This document shows positions 30,815 through 40,514 of a DNA stretch of 64,000 nucleotides, in pieces. Below the pieces are notes generated by a model. That model saw nothing but the letters and a program-made list of their open reading frames with translations, ran no database searches and was not told the origin of the DNA. Position numbers and translations under genes: made by a program. The first letter of the stretch is position 1. Each line of letters opens with the position of its first letter. Source of the stretch: Thiomargarita sp. (GTDB lineage: Bacteria > Pseudomonadota > Gammaproteobacteria > Beggiatoales > Beggiatoaceae). The DNA lies in assembly GCA_020721005.1 (NCBI GenBank), contig DYNP01000017.1, positions 1 to 64,000 of the forward strand, read 5' to 3'.

Positions 30815-31223
30815 GAAGGTTTGATTAAGAAGTTTGGAAGAAGGGTTGGAAGGAGGATTAGAGGGGAAATTATAGCATGGGGTTGGGGGGGATTCAATAC
30901 TTTTTGAGGAGATAGATTAGGGAGGAGGGTGTGTTACGTCGCGAAAAGATGCGCCTTAGTCATCCTTTCAATTCTGGATTCAAACCTGATGTTCACCTAG
31001 TGGCAAAGTGGGCAACGGGTTGTCCATCCTACCAAAACTGACGAATAGGAGCTCAATGCGTTGCAGACGGTTACCTTGCATAGGTAATGGCAATACCGTA
31101 TCAGCAATTAATCTGCTATCCAGCAATTGATGTAAGTAACCTCTTATTTCTTTAGAATAAATCTGTTTTTCGTGAATCAGTTCCTTTACAAAACTGATAT
31201 AATGCCTATCCGGTGGATGAGAA
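30815..31223. other. Intergenic region without a convincing gene
   Basis: Upstream of the desaturase gene the sequence is G-rich, then from about 31005 there is a REP-like stretch (GTGGGCAACGGGTTGTCCATCCTAC). A minus-strand frame of 91 codons covers 30980-31255, but its end is made of this repeat and no homology is recognised. Confidence 0.5.
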
Positions 31224-31253
31224 CAAAAATGGGTGGGACCCAAAGCCCCACCC
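31224..31253 (-). terminator. Rho-independent terminator of acs
   Basis: On the minus strand GGTGGGG and CCCACCC form a stem followed by ATTTTTGTT, 22 bp after the acs stop codon. Confidence 0.8.
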
Positions 31254-31275
31254 AAACAGATTTAAGGGAACATAG

Positions 31276-33213
31276 TTATTTGTTGGCGCGGTGGTTAATT
31301 AAGTTGTCAACCACACTGGGATCGGCTAGAGTCGAAGTGTCGCCCAAATTGCTGACTTCATTGGCGGCAATTTTTCGCAGAATACGCCGCATAATTTTGC
31401 CAGAACGGGTTTTGGGCAGGCCTGGCGCCCATTGAATGACGTCTGGGGTGGCAATGGGACCAATTTCTTCACGCACGCTTCTGATCAGTTCTTTGCGCAG
31501 TTCTTCACTGGGTTCAATTCCCGTCATCAAGGTGACATAGGCGTAGATGCCTTGACCTTTGATGTCATGAGGATAGCCAACCACTGCAGCTTCGGCAACA
31601 GCTGGATGTAAAACCAAGGCGCTTTCGACTTCTGCAGTTCCCAAACGGTGTCCAGAAACGTTGATGACGTCATCAACTCGTCCGGTTATCCAGTAATAAC
31701 CATCCTCATCTCGGCGAGCACCGTCACCAGTAAAGTAGGTCCCTGGATAAGTTTTGAAGTAGGTGTCAATGAAGCGTTGGTGATCGCCAAATACAGTGCG
31801 CATTTGACCGGGCCAAGGACGGGTGATGACCAAATTGCCTTCCGTTGCACCTTCCAAGACTTCTCCTTCATTGCTGACCAGAGCCGGCACCACGCCGAAA
31901 AATGGATGAGTGGCTGAGCCAGGTTTTAAACGAGTGACGCCAGGTAGAGGAGTGATCAATATGCCTCCGGTTTCGGTTTGCCACCAGGTGTCGACGATGG
32001 GGCAACGTCCATCTCCTACGACATGATAGTACCATTCCCAGGCTTCGGGGTTGATGGGTTCGCCCACGCTGCCTAAGATTCGGAGACTCTGGCGACTGGT
32101 GGATTTGACCGGGGCGTCTCCTTTGCTCATGAGTGCTCGAATGGCGGTAGGTGCGGTATAAAACAGGTTAACTTGATGTTTGTCAACGACTTGCCAGAAG
32201 CGACTGAAGTCCGGATAAGAAGGAATGCCTTCAAACATGAGAGTGGTGGCACCGTTGGCCAGAGGACCGTAAACGATATAGGAGTGGCCGGTGACCCAAC
32301 CTACGTCTGCGGTGCACCAGTAAATATCTCCGTCATGATAGTCAAAAATGTATTTGTGGGTCATGGCCGTGTACAACAAATAGCCGCCTGTGGTGTGTAG
32401 GACGCCTTTGGGTTTACCGGTAGAGCCGGAGGTGTAGAGAATGAACAGGGGATCTTCGGCATCCATGGGTTCGGCAGGGCAGGCGGGGCTGACTTTTTGG
32501 GTTTCTTCATGGTACCACAGATCTCGACCGTCATACCAGTTGATACGATTGCCTGTGTGTTTGACGACCAGGGTTTTTTTGACTGTGGGACACTCAGTAA
32601 GCGCTTTGTCAACATTGGCTTTTAGGGGTACTCCCCGTCCTCCTCGCAATCCTTCATCGGAAGTGATGACGAGTTCGCATTGGGAATCTTGAATGCGATC
32701 TTTGAGGGCTTCGGGAGAAAATCCACCAAAAACAATGGAGTGAACGGCGCCAATGCGAGCGCAGGCCAGCATGGCAACGGCAGCTTCGGGAATCATGGGG
32801 AGGTAAATGCAAACTCGATCGCCTTTTTTAACGCCCTGAGCCTTGAGTACGTTGGCAAGACGGCAGACTTGTTCATGCAGTTGCCGGTAGGTGATTTTTT
32901 TGTCCGTTTTGGGATCGTCACCTTCCCAAATGATGGCCACTTGATCGCCCCGCGTCTCTAAGTGCCGATCAACACAGTTGTAGGCAATGTTGAGCTGAGC
33001 TCCTTCAAACCAGCGGATTTTGCCTTCTGGGTAGTTCCAATCTTGTACTTTGTCCCAGGTTTTAAACCAGGTGACAAATTGGTGAGCTTGCTCCGCCCAA
33101 AAGTTGTCCGAGTCATTGATGGAGCGGGCATACATGTCCTGATACTGCTCTTCGGTGATAAGGGCGTGTTGGCGAATGTGGGGTAAGACTTCATAGATTT
33201 TGGTTTCTGACAT
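31276..33213 (-). CDS. acs: Acetyl-CoA synthetase
   Basis: Acs (645 residues, usual about 650) converts acetate, ATP and CoA to acetyl-CoA through acetyl-AMP. Motifs seen: the P-loop-like [12 protein letters not shown], the acetate-pocket region [49 protein letters not shown], and the C-terminal [16 protein letters not shown] whose second Lys is the acetylation-controlled catalytic residue in the family. ATG 33213 has a GGAG six to seven bases upstream. It stands alone with its own terminator. It would allow acetate assimilation. Confidence 0.98.
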   Translation of the reverse strand: MSETKIYEVLPHIRQHALITEEQYQDMYARSINDSDNFWAEQAHQFVTWFKTWDKVQDWNYPEGKIRWFEGAQLNIAYNCVDRHLETRGDQVAIIWEGDDPKTDKKITYRQLHEQVCRLANVLKAQGVKKGDRVCIYLPMIPEAAVAMLACARIGAVHSIVFGGFSPEALKDRIQDSQCELVITSDEGLRGGRGVPLKANVDKALTECPTVKKTLVVKHTGNRINWYDGRDLWYHEETQKVSPACPAEPMDAEDPLFILYTSGSTGKPKGVLHTTGGYLLYTAMTHKYIFDYHDGDIYWCTADVGWVTGHSYIVYGPLANGATTLMFEGIPSYPDFSRFWQVVDKHQVNLFYTAPTAIRALMSKGDAPVKSTSRQSLRILGSVGEPINPEAWEWYYHVVGDGRCPIVDTWWQTETGGILITPLPGVTRLKPGSATHPFFGVVPALVSNEGEVLEGATEGNLVITRPWPGQMRTVFGDHQRFIDTYFKTYPGTYFTGDGARRDEDGYYWITGRVDDVINVSGHRLGTAEVESALVLHPAVAEAAVVGYPHDIKGQGIYAYVTLMTGIEPSEELRKELIRSVREEIGPIATPDVIQWAPGLPKTRSGKIMRRILRKIAANEVSNLGDTSTLADPSVVDNLINHRANK

Positions 33214-33355
33214 GATTTTCTCCTGAGTTAAAGTAAATAACTTCACCTATCATTTGTGGGAGGTGAAGGTTGATTATTACAAATTGGGGCCTAAAAATCA
33301 AAATTCTAATTGAAGGATTATAAAAATTTAACGTTCCAGTTTCATGAGATTTGTC

Positions 33356-33385
33356 TTGTTCAATAATTCAATAGTGCGGTATAAT
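33356..33385 (+). promoter_or_regulatory. Predicted sigma-70 promoter
   Basis: TTGTTC (33356-33361), 18 bases, TATAAT (33380-33385), 58 bases before the start of the following secreted-protein gene. Confidence 0.55.
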
Positions 33386-33443
33386 GAAATTGGTTTTTGA
33401 GTCAATTGATTAATTGTACGTTAATTTATGATGAGGTCATGTT

Positions 33444-34766
33444 ATGTACCGAATAGGCACTCGATTAAATCGAGTCAATTTGAGCATTATTTCCCTTTTG
33501 GGAGTATTTTTGGTGAGTTGGTCGGGCGCCACACTGGCCCAAGAAGAGACCAATCCGTTGGAAACTGCAGGTAATTTTACGTTAACTGGTAAAAAGCGGA
33601 TCACTTTAACATCGGCAAAAGATGAGCAATTTTTTAGGGTGCGGGTGCGGGACAATGAGAATCCAGCCCGTGCTTTATCCGGCAATCTGTTGGTAAAATT
33701 GAGTCAACGAGATCCGCCAGGCATTGATCCTAACTCTGGATGGCGGGTGAATTTTTATTCAGAAAGAGATTTGGGCAATAGCTTATATACTTTGGAATGG
33801 CCAGAAACCACCATAGAGACTCGTTTTGAAGTGGGATTGTCGCAGGGCAATTATTACTACAAAGTCTCCTCTTTGAGCGATACCGTCTATCCCAAGAAAG
33901 AAGTTAGCTTTGAGAACGTCTGGGAAGAAAGTGAGTTCTATGAGAAAGAGCCCAATGGCGTGTCTGAAAAAGCAACTGCCATGGTGCTGAATGAGACTTA
34001 TGGGGCTAATTTTTCTGCGGTGGGAGATGTGGATTTTTATCGCTTCAGCTTAACTCAACCAGACACCGTGACCATTCTATTGACGCAGGAAACTCCATCC
34101 AGTGACACCCAAAGCGGTTGGTCATTCAGTTTAGTGGGTTATGGCGAAGCCGCCAGCAAGACTATGGCTTCCACTCAAATGTCAGAGACTTTATCGCTGG
34201 ATTTGCCCACCGGAGTTTATTATTTGCGAGTTGAACCGTTTGTCAATACCGAGGATTGCCAATGTGAGACCGAGGAAGCATCTGTTAAAGAAGTCACCGT
34301 GCCCGGAGTGGTAGGGCGTCGTTATCAAGTTCGAGTTGGAGCACCCAGTGCACCCGTACCTGCTGTCAATTGTGAGGAGGGCGAAGTGTATGGTCAACAT
34401 CCCACAACTTTAAGTTGGATTCGGTTCCACAACAATTGTGAAGTCCCTGAGAATTGGTTTAAAACAGAAGTGATGCCAGAAGGATTTACAGAATGTCCAA
34501 TCTGCCCAATTTGTTCTCCCCCCGTCCATGCCAATGTGGGCTTGGGGACTGGGTTGTTGCATATTCCCTTGGTCGATTTGAAAGATGATGTCGGTAATTT
34601 ATTGGGCGTGTATTCAGCCAATTTAAGCGTGATTCCAGACAGTGATTTTTCCCGTTTTCAACTGGATGATGCGGCACTTGTGGATATAGAGCCCACGGTG
34701 ACAACGGAAGAGACTGGAACAACAGAAGAGACTGTTGTGACTGAAGGGACCAGCGCAACTGAGTAG
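33444..34766 (+). CDS. Secreted protein with two PPC-like beta domains
   Basis: The 440-residue protein has a signal peptide ending near ATLAQEE. Two related beta-sandwich modules follow: about 45-150 (LTGKKRITLTSAKDEQFFRVRV.. GNYYYKVSSL) and about 165-290 (EKEPNGVSEKA.. GDVDFYRFSLTQPDTVTILL.. TGVYYLRVEPF), resembling pre-peptidase C-terminal domains. A Cys-rich segment near 350 (CPICPICSPP) may bind metal or form disulfides. The end is a Thr/Glu low-complexity tail (VTTEETGTTEETVVTEG). No catalytic motif. It is probably an outer-surface or periplasmic structural protein. Confidence 0.8.
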   Translation: MYRIGTRLNRVNLSIISLLGVFLVSWSGATLAQEETNPLETAGNFTLTGKKRITLTSAKDEQFFRVRVRDNENPARALSGNLLVKLSQRDPPGIDPNSGWRVNFYSERDLGNSLYTLEWPETTIETRFEVGLSQGNYYYKVSSLSDTVYPKKEVSFENVWEESEFYEKEPNGVSEKATAMVLNETYGANFSAVGDVDFYRFSLTQPDTVTILLTQETPSSDTQSGWSFSLVGYGEAASKTMASTQMSETLSLDLPTGVYYLRVEPFVNTEDCQCETEEASVKEVTVPGVVGRRYQVRVGAPSAPVPAVNCEEGEVYGQHPTTLSWIRFHNNCEVPENWFKTEVMPEGFTECPICPICSPPVHANVGLGTGLLHIPLVDLKDDVGNLLGVYSANLSVIPDSDFSRFQLDDAALVDIEPTVTTEETGTTEETVVTEGTSATE

Positions 34767-34798
34767 TTGAGCAATTCAACTCACTGTGTCACTGACTT

Positions 34799-34836
34799 AA
34801 ACCGGTCAGGTCTTTAAACCTGACCGGTTTTTTAAT
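34799..34836 (+). terminator. Rho-independent terminator, plus strand
   Basis: AAACCGGTCAGGT and ACCTGACCGGTTT form a perfect 13-bp stem with a 6-base loop, followed by a T-tract. It ends the PPC-like gene. Confidence 0.93.
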
Positions 34837-34842
34837 GCCATC

Positions 34843-34880
34843 ACAAAAAAACCTGACCGATCTTAAAAACCGGTCAGGTT
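34843..34880 (-). terminator. Rho-independent terminator, minus strand
   Basis: AACCTGACCG and CGGTCAGGTT form a 10-bp stem. Read on the minus strand it is followed by a T-tract, so it ends the DUF1566 gene. Its arms share the ACCTGACCGG core of the neighbouring plus-strand terminator. Confidence 0.85.
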
Positions 34881-34910
34881 TGTAGAAGAGATTAGAGGAA
34901 CGAACTTCTT

Positions 34911-37900
34911 CTAATCGTCGAGATTGATTTCGACCCCATCAGAACTTAGCACAACTGTGCCATTGGCTTTCCGATAGCCAAAGTTGACATTGAGAATGCC
35001 ACCGTACAATAAGATGCCCCGATAAATTTCAATCAGTTGGGCTTCTCCCAAAGTGACCTCGGATTCAAAGGCCACCAAATTGGCTGCATCTTGATCCCAC
35101 AGGTGGTAGCCACGATTCCCATCTAACATCAGATACACGGGCTCATCTTGAGCCGTGGCTTGATAAGTGGCATAGACCACAATATCCACCTTCGTGCCCA
35201 CATCTTTTGCATCTACAGCCATCGCACTTTGGATGTCCAAAACATCACTGAGTTTCTTGGCTGTGACTGTGGTCTCAAATTCCCCATCATTGACTGAAAT
35301 ACCCGCCTTAAAGTTAGTGCTGGTTTTGACTTCAACACCCTCTTTATCGGTGGCAACTGCTGCTCCCAATTCTGGCAGATCGGGAATCTCAACGACTGGT
35401 GGAAGCTCATTTTCACCGTCATCAGGATCAGATTCTCCATCGGGATCTTCAGATACAATGGCACCGTCTTCATCCTCAAAAGTGACATTGCTACCTTCCG
35501 TAGCGCAATACACTTTGGTCCCACGAGTAATGACAAGATTTTCCAACAGCGCAGGCGCTTGGCAGTCCCCTTTGATTGTTCCTTTGAGTTTACCGCCATT
35601 GATACGGGCACTGGCGCCCAATACCACATCAATCAGGAAGCCACTGCGTATGCTCTTGATTGTGCCCATCAAAACGCCTCCCGTGATCGAGGCACCTTTG
35701 AATTCAATATCAGTCAAAGTACCTTGATTCTTGATGAAGCCCGTCAAAGTTCCACCCTTAAGAGTGGCACCGCTGGCAATGGTCACATTGCTCACCCAAC
35801 CGGCGTTGTTAATTTGGCCTGCGAATACTACATTAGAAACATTGGCGGTTGCCGTCAAAGTCGTGTTAGTCAAAGTTTGACCGTTGCCTTTGTACAAACA
35901 ATTTAGGGTATTGTTACTTAATGCGCAAGAAGGTGGCGCCAGCGAACTGGAAGTCACTACTGGAGTTGCAGGACTGACAGGAGGGGGACTGACAGGAGGA
36001 GGACTGATAACTGGAGGAATCTCAGTGTCCACTGGTGGAGGTGGAGTTTCAGTGTCCACTGGTGGAGGTGGAATTTCAGTATCCACTGGTGGAGGTGGAG
36101 TCAATCCAGCCACGGGTTGGGACCATGCACTGCATACGGTTCCTTCGTTGACATAAGTTGCGTACATCACCCAATAGCCTTCATTCCAGCCCAATTGTCC
36201 CCACAAATTTTGCTCGTCGGGAAGCAACTCAGCCCATTGAAAACCGTTCCAAAAGTCTTCTAAACTTTCACCGATTGCAGGATGACGAACGCCTGTAACA
36301 GGAGGCGGTAATGCTGTTATTGGAGTTTGCTTAACATCCCAATAGAGTTGGTTGTATCCTAATTGAGTGGCTGCCGCTTGTTCCTCAGCGGTTAACTCTG
36401 CCCAAGTTTTTCCTTCACTGGCTGGTCCCACAATTTTACCGTCAGAAACACTGACGCAGAATTGCAGGGATTGGTTAACTTCAGCTGAGGTTAAAGCATA
36501 GGTGGTTGCCACTGCGCCTTCAATAGCCGTAGAACCTGTACCCTGTGCATCGGTTGCGCGATACCATTGGAAAGTAGTCCCACTTTCGGGATCATTGTCA
36601 GCATCAGAATATTGATAGGTCCCCGTTAAGGTTTGAGCTTCTTCCAAAGTACCGGTGATCGCGACTTGACCGGCGCTGGGCAGGTTGTTTAAAGGAGTTT
36701 CTGCAACTGGTGGTTCCGTGGTGGCGCTGGCTACTGCCGTGGACCAAGCACTGCATGTTTTACCTTTACCTTTCGCAAGGTAGTCAAAATACTGTGTCCA
36801 ATAGCCTTCAGTCCAACCCAATGCAGCCCACAATGCTTGTTCAGCAGCGGTCAATTCACTCCACTGGAAGCCATTCCAGAACTCACCTAAATCTTCCCCA
36901 GCAGCCGGTTGACGCACTTCCTCAGTAGAAGCATTAGGAGTAGAAGCAGTTTCAGGGGAATTCCAATAGGCTTCTGTATACCCTAATTCAGCAGCAGCGG
37001 CTTGTTCTTCCGCAGTCAAGTCTGCCCAATTTTTTTCCTGAGTAGCCGGACCGATGGTTTTGCCATCTGAAATTGTGACGCAAAATTGCAGGAATTTGCC
37101 CACTTCAGCCGCAGTTAACAGGTAAGTAGGGGTGGTCGCTCCGGCAATAGCTGTTGCATTGGTACCCTGCCCATCGTCAGCTTGATACCATTCATAAGTA
37201 CTGCCAGTTTCAGGATCATTGTCGGCATCGGCATATTCATACGTGCCAGTTAAAGTTTCACCTTCCACCAGTGTACCACTTATGGCGACATTGGCAGCGG
37301 TGGGCAGATTGTTCAAAACTTCCTCTTCTGCATTGTCTCTCACACAGCGGGCAAAATTGTAAATGCTGATTGCATCACCTTGAGGACCATTTCCTTCACC
37401 TTGGTAAGGAGTGGGATCGCCCGCTTTAGGATCACTGCGTTGAGCACCAGCGCCATGAACGTCATACAGTTGTTGACCGGTTGTAGTGGCGTTGGGAAGT
37501 TCCATATACCCTTGGGCCTCACCAAACGCAACGTAGACGGCGAAGTCTGGACCATCTAAATGGGTGGTGCTACTCCAGTAATAGGGATAGTTGGGAACAC
37601 CACTGTTATTGGTACCTTTTTCCAATTTAGTGGCACTGAACAAGGGATCGATAGCAGCCGAGTCTGTGGTATCTGGGGAACGAGTGTAGTCCACCAAGCT
37701 TTGCAACTCTTTGGCATTGGGCAAACGCCAGTCATCATGACCGGCGAATTCTAAACCTTCACACCAACCTAGGGCTTGTTCCCAATTAAGACTGCCGGCT
37801 GGAGTCTCATACTCGTTGGTATAACCGGTCTCAAAAGAGCCACTGTCCTTTTGCAACCACATCAGATCAGTACTGTTGTCAGTAATGGTCTCATCAGCAT

Positions 37901-38615
37901 TGTCGACAAATTCATTTTCACCATAGGCTGGGCCACGAACATAACGGACATAACGAATATCAGTAGCTTGAGTCGTAGGATAACCTTTGATGCGTCCATC
38001 GGCAAAATTAACGCCGAAAGCGGTGGCTGCTCCGTCCATAGTGGTACTCACATATTCTGTACTGGACCAGTACTGAGCATCTATGTAACGTTCTCCAGCA
38101 GCGGTATCCCCGTATTCAAAATTAAAGTAATCCGTATCTATATAAGGGACTGCATCGGCTGGAACTGTCGTGCTGGAAGGATCGGCAGTGCCTGTAGTGC
38201 CACTGAAGTCGATCAGGGAATACAGTTCTTTAATGGTGGGCAGTCGCCAATCTGTATGCCCCCCCAGATCAAGGGTGGCAGCGTCATCATTGGCTGCTGC
38301 AAAAGTCTTCTTATCCTGCTGATTAATAATGCCATCGTCATTAAAATCAGGCTCTTGCTGCCACATCAGCCCGGTGACATTGTCAGTAATAGTTCCATCC
38401 TGATTATCGGTATAACTGGGTGCATTTCCAACATACTTGGCATCTTGGCCACTGAAGGCTGCTCCTTGCTCGGGACAAGCGATCTCCGTGCTATTCGCAC
38501 CATAACACTTGTCCTGTCCGGTATCTGGCAGGGCAGCCCAAGCAGCTGATCCCAGACACAGGGTAGATATGACCAGTGTTGAGGCTAAGCTGGAGTACCC
38601 ATTTACTGTCTTCAT
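34911..38615 (-). CDS. Secreted DUF1566 modular surface protein
   Basis: The 1234-residue protein has a signal peptide (TLVISTLCLGSAAWAALPDTG). Two DUF1566/Lcl-type modules lie at about 45-230 and 235-430 (VTGLMWQQEPD, DDWRLPNAKELQSLVDY, YYWSSTT). Two repeats of about 200 residues follow (GTLVEGETLTGTYEYADADNDPE.. FWNGFQWSELTAAEQALW). A low-complexity linker has four PPPPVDTE-like units. Then comes a glycine-rich solenoid (LKGGTLTGFIKNQG, LKGTIKGD), and a C-terminal domain of about 110 residues (KVDIVVYAT, HLWDQDAANLVAF, LNVNFGYRKANG) shared with the LamG protein at 22011-23798. A role in adhesion or matrix is inferred. AAGGAG lies ten bases before the ATG. A wrecked second copy is at 44904. 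Confidence 0.85.
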   Translation of the reverse strand: MKTVNGYSSLASTLVISTLCLGSAAWAALPDTGQDKCYGANSTEIACPEQGAAFSGQDAKYVGNAPSYTDNQDGTITDNVTGLMWQQEPDFNDDGIINQQDKKTFAAANDDAATLDLGGHTDWRLPTIKELYSLIDFSGTTGTADPSSTTVPADAVPYIDTDYFNFEYGDTAAGERYIDAQYWSSTEYVSTTMDGAATAFGVNFADGRIKGYPTTQATDIRYVRYVRGPAYGENEFVDNADETITDNSTDLMWLQKDSGSFETGYTNEYETPAGSLNWEQALGWCEGLEFAGHDDWRLPNAKELQSLVDYTRSPDTTDSAAIDPLFSATKLEKGTNNSGVPNYPYYWSSTTHLDGPDFAVYVAFGEAQGYMELPNATTTGQQLYDVHGAGAQRSDPKAGDPTPYQGEGNGPQGDAISIYNFARCVRDNAEEEVLNNLPTAANVAISGTLVEGETLTGTYEYADADNDPETGSTYEWYQADDGQGTNATAIAGATTPTYLLTAAEVGKFLQFCVTISDGKTIGPATQEKNWADLTAEEQAAAAELGYTEAYWNSPETASTPNASTEEVRQPAAGEDLGEFWNGFQWSELTAAEQALWAALGWTEGYWTQYFDYLAKGKGKTCSAWSTAVASATTEPPVAETPLNNLPSAGQVAITGTLEEAQTLTGTYQYSDADNDPESGTTFQWYRATDAQGTGSTAIEGAVATTYALTSAEVNQSLQFCVSVSDGKIVGPASEGKTWAELTAEEQAAATQLGYNQLYWDVKQTPITALPPPVTGVRHPAIGESLEDFWNGFQWAELLPDEQNLWGQLGWNEGYWVMYATYVNEGTVCSAWSQPVAGLTPPPPVDTEIPPPPVDTETPPPPVDTEIPPVISPPPVSPPPVSPATPVVTSSSLAPPSCALSNNTLNCLYKGNGQTLTNTTLTATANVSNVVFAGQINNAGWVSNVTIASGATLKGGTLTGFIKNQGTLTDIEFKGASITGGVLMGTIKSIRSGFLIDVVLGASARINGGKLKGTIKGDCQAPALLENLVITRGTKVYCATEGSNVTFEDEDGAIVSEDPDGESDPDDGENELPPVVEIPDLPELGAAVATDKEGVEVKTSTNFKAGISVNDGEFETTVTAKKLSDVLDIQSAMAVDAKDVGTKVDIVVYATYQATAQDEPVYLMLDGNRGYHLWDQDAANLVAFESEVTLGEAQLIEIYRGILLYGGILNVNFGYRKANGTVVLSSDGVEINLDD

Positions 38616-38717
38616 GAGGTATTAACTCCTTAAAAAGGTTAAAAGTACCTTCTACTTCATACTTGATATTTCTGCGTAAAAAGAAGGCTTTCAAGATGGA
38701 TAGCTTACCTAAAGTAG

Positions 38718-38942
38718 GTAAGTTTTGTAGTATAGATTGGGAAAAATACAATATACCCCTTCTATTCATCCATTTCCCTGAATAATAGCGAATAATGTTC
38801 TGAGAATAAAGTCCTCACCTACTTTTCATGACAAATTATTTGAATTAATTACTCAATAATGCAAAAATCCATTAATTTTATATGGATAACTGAGCTTTTG
38901 ATAATAAGGGACCTGGTTTAAGATCGATAGGTGAAGGGGACC
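38718..38942. repeat. Left copy of segmental duplication
   Basis: This block matches 45007-45231. About 150 bp (GTAAGTTTTGTAGTATAGAT onward) are nearly identical, and the remaining part, which corresponds to the 3' end of the adhesin gene, is more diverged. The match stops exactly where MITE copy C begins. Confidence 0.9.
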
Positions 38943-38944
38943 AG

Positions 38945-39237
38945 AATGGAGGGTCTAGAAGGTACATTGGAGTGGAGGCTTTAGCCGGAATGGAGGGTCT
39001 AGAAGGTACATTGGAGTGGAAGCTTTAGCCGGAATGGAGGGTCTAGAAGGTGCATTGGAGTGGAGGCTTTAGCCGGTCAGCCGTAGGCACCACCCCATAT
39101 ACACAAATTGCAATGGACTACCGCCGACCGACTAAAGCCTCCACTCCAGTATACCGGCTAAAGCCTCCACTCCAACGTATCTTAACCGAGGGGCAACTCT
39201 CATTTTTTCATGATCGCATACTTTTGTAAGAGGTCTA
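38945..39237 (+). mobile_element. MITE-like element, copy C (left end lost)
   Basis: The element lacks the TAGACCTCTTGC left end. It starts directly with three 44-bp direct units (38945, 38989, 39033), each holding TTGGAGTGGAGGCTTTAG or a one-base variant. Next come the conserved centre, inverted units and the right arm GAGGGGCAACTCTCATTTT, ending CTTTTGTAAGAGGTCTA. The truncation abuts the adhesin remnant. Its intact end faces the five-gene block. Confidence 0.85.
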
Positions 39238-39245
39238 AATAAACT

Positions 39246-39779
39246 TTAGCCAATTTCTCCCAATCTCCGTAGCTTTTCATATAAAACCAAATAGTTTGTT
39301 TTTGCATCATGGATCTCATTTCTCATAACCATTTGGTATAAATCATCAAATGACATTTTTACAACATGAATATCTTCTCCGTCATCTAGTTTTTGTCCCA
39401 CCTGTTCTCCGATTCCGGTAAAAGCAAACATGTGAGTCGCTTCAGTATCATGGCCAACGCTTGAATAAAGTCTGCCAACGTAATGAATTTTATCTACGTC
39501 AATTTTTATTCCGCATTCTTCTTCTAACCCTTCAGCTGCAACTTCCTTTGGTGTTAAACCAGGTTTGTCTAAAGTTTCTGAAGGCAAGGTCAAAACATAA
39601 TGGTCAAGTCCGGGGCTGAATTGTCTGGCAAGATAAACATGATCTTCCTCATCAAGATAAAGTAAGATTACACTGTCTTTACAAACAACAATATCGTGCA
39701 ATTTTCCATTAAAATTTCTTTTAACCAGAGTTAAATAACCTTTATGGACTATTTCATCACCGTCTTTAATATTTTCCAT
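39246..39779 (-). CDS. Nudix-family protein with degenerate Nudix box
   Basis: The 177-residue protein resembles ADP-ribose pyrophosphatases: strand-rich N-terminus (DSVILLYLDEEDHVYLARQFSPG), Nudix region 67-91, and the C-terminal IHDAKTNYLVLYEKL. In the box the usual Arg-Glu pair is E83-G84, while E87, E88 and G90 are kept. The conserved Gly before the helix is Ser67. Hydrolysis may therefore be weak or altered. It is the last gene of the five-gene operon, 45 bp after the HAD gene, and ends 8 bp from MITE copy C. ADP-ribose or a related NDP-X as ligand is inferred from the overall fold only. Confidence 0.82.
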   Translation of the reverse strand: MENIKDGDEIVHKGYLTLVKRNFNGKLHDIVVCKDSVILLYLDEEDHVYLARQFSPGLDHYVLTLPSETLDKPGLTPKEVAAEGLEEECGIKIDVDKIHYVGRLYSSVGHDTEATHMFAFTGIGEQVGQKLDDGEDIHVVKMSFDDLYQMVMRNEIHDAKTNYLVLYEKLRRLGEIG

Positions 39780-39824
39780 ATCCCAATAAAAATCCTCTGT
39801 CTACTTAATTGAAGGGAATTAAAT

Positions 39825-40511
39825 TCAGGAAATCCACTGTGAAATTTCCATAAACTCTTCTACTGAATGCGTAGCGACTGCACACAACTCAGGATGTGCT
39901 TGATAGGCGAAGGATTTACCCACTTCTTGGGCAATGAATACATCATTTTTTCCATCTCCTATAAAAGCACATTCTTCTCGGCTGAATTGGTATTCTTTCA
40001 TGAGTAAATGCATAAATTCAACTTTGCCTTGAAAATCTGAAGGCAGAATATTCCAATGTTCCAGTGTACCGTCTGGGGTCCAAAAAAGATCTGCCGAAGC
40101 ATAAGAATGAGTTATTTTCAGGTGTTGTTGAGCGCGTCTTGCTTGATCAACAAAACCACCTGAAATAATTGCCGTTTTGATTCCTTGTTGGTGAAGATTT
40201 TTAAAAGTTTCCTCCACACCTGGATTGTATGGAATACTGTCAATAGCGTTATCGAACATGGACTTTGTCAAGCCATATTTCTTAAAAATTTCAAGACAAT
40301 CATCTATCCAATCCAAGTAACTTCTATATTCACCTGAATCCCATTTGATAACAGTTTTTTCGTTATCGATCAAGGCAAGTGAACCTAATTCACGCATTAA
40401 TCTCAGCCACAGGCTATAATGCTCATGATTAAGTTCACCAGGACCAAACTCAACTTGTTGCTTTGAAAAGACCGTTCCCTCCATGTCAACAAAGAGTAGT
40501 TTAATACCCAT
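39825..40511 (-). CDS. HAD-family phosphatase, SerB/ThrH-like
   Basis: The 228-residue enzyme has HAD motif I as D9-M-E11-G-T, the D-x-E-G form seen in ThrH-type phosphatases rather than the common D-x-D-G. Motif II is IISGGF and motif III/IV lie in AFIGDGKNDVFIA, with a helical cap between residues 20 and 100. It should dephosphorylate a small phosphate ester; phosphoserine-like or nucleotide-derived substrates are both possible. It starts 4 bp after the NadE-like stop, so the two are cotranslated. No membrane segment. Confidence 0.87.
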   Translation of the reverse strand: MGIKLLFVDMEGTVFSKQQVEFGPGELNHEHYSLWLRLMRELGSLALIDNEKTVIKWDSGEYRSYLDWIDDCLEIFKKYGLTKSMFDNAIDSIPYNPGVEETFKNLHQQGIKTAIISGGFVDQARRAQQHLKITHSYASADLFWTPDGTLEHWNILPSDFQGKVEFMHLLMKEYQFSREECAFIGDGKNDVFIAQEVGKSFAYQAHPELCAVATHSVEEFMEISQWIS

Positions 40512-40514
40512 ATA

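Noticed and set aside
30980-31255. Minus-strand frame of 91 codons before acs
   Set aside because: Its C-terminal part is translated from a REP-like repeat and its start lies in the acs terminator; no family resemblance.
34799-34880. Attachment site or inverted repeat of a mobile element
   Set aside because: Position between convergent genes and T-tracts on the correct strands explain it as two terminators.
37776-38549. Plus-strand frame of 257 codons opposite the DUF1566 gene
   Set aside because: Shadow of the intact minus-strand gene; its translation has no family pattern while the minus strand has clear DUF1566 motifs.
38945-39076. Three 44-bp units as a CRISPR-like array
   Set aside because: The units are directly adjacent, have no spacers, and belong to the MITE core.
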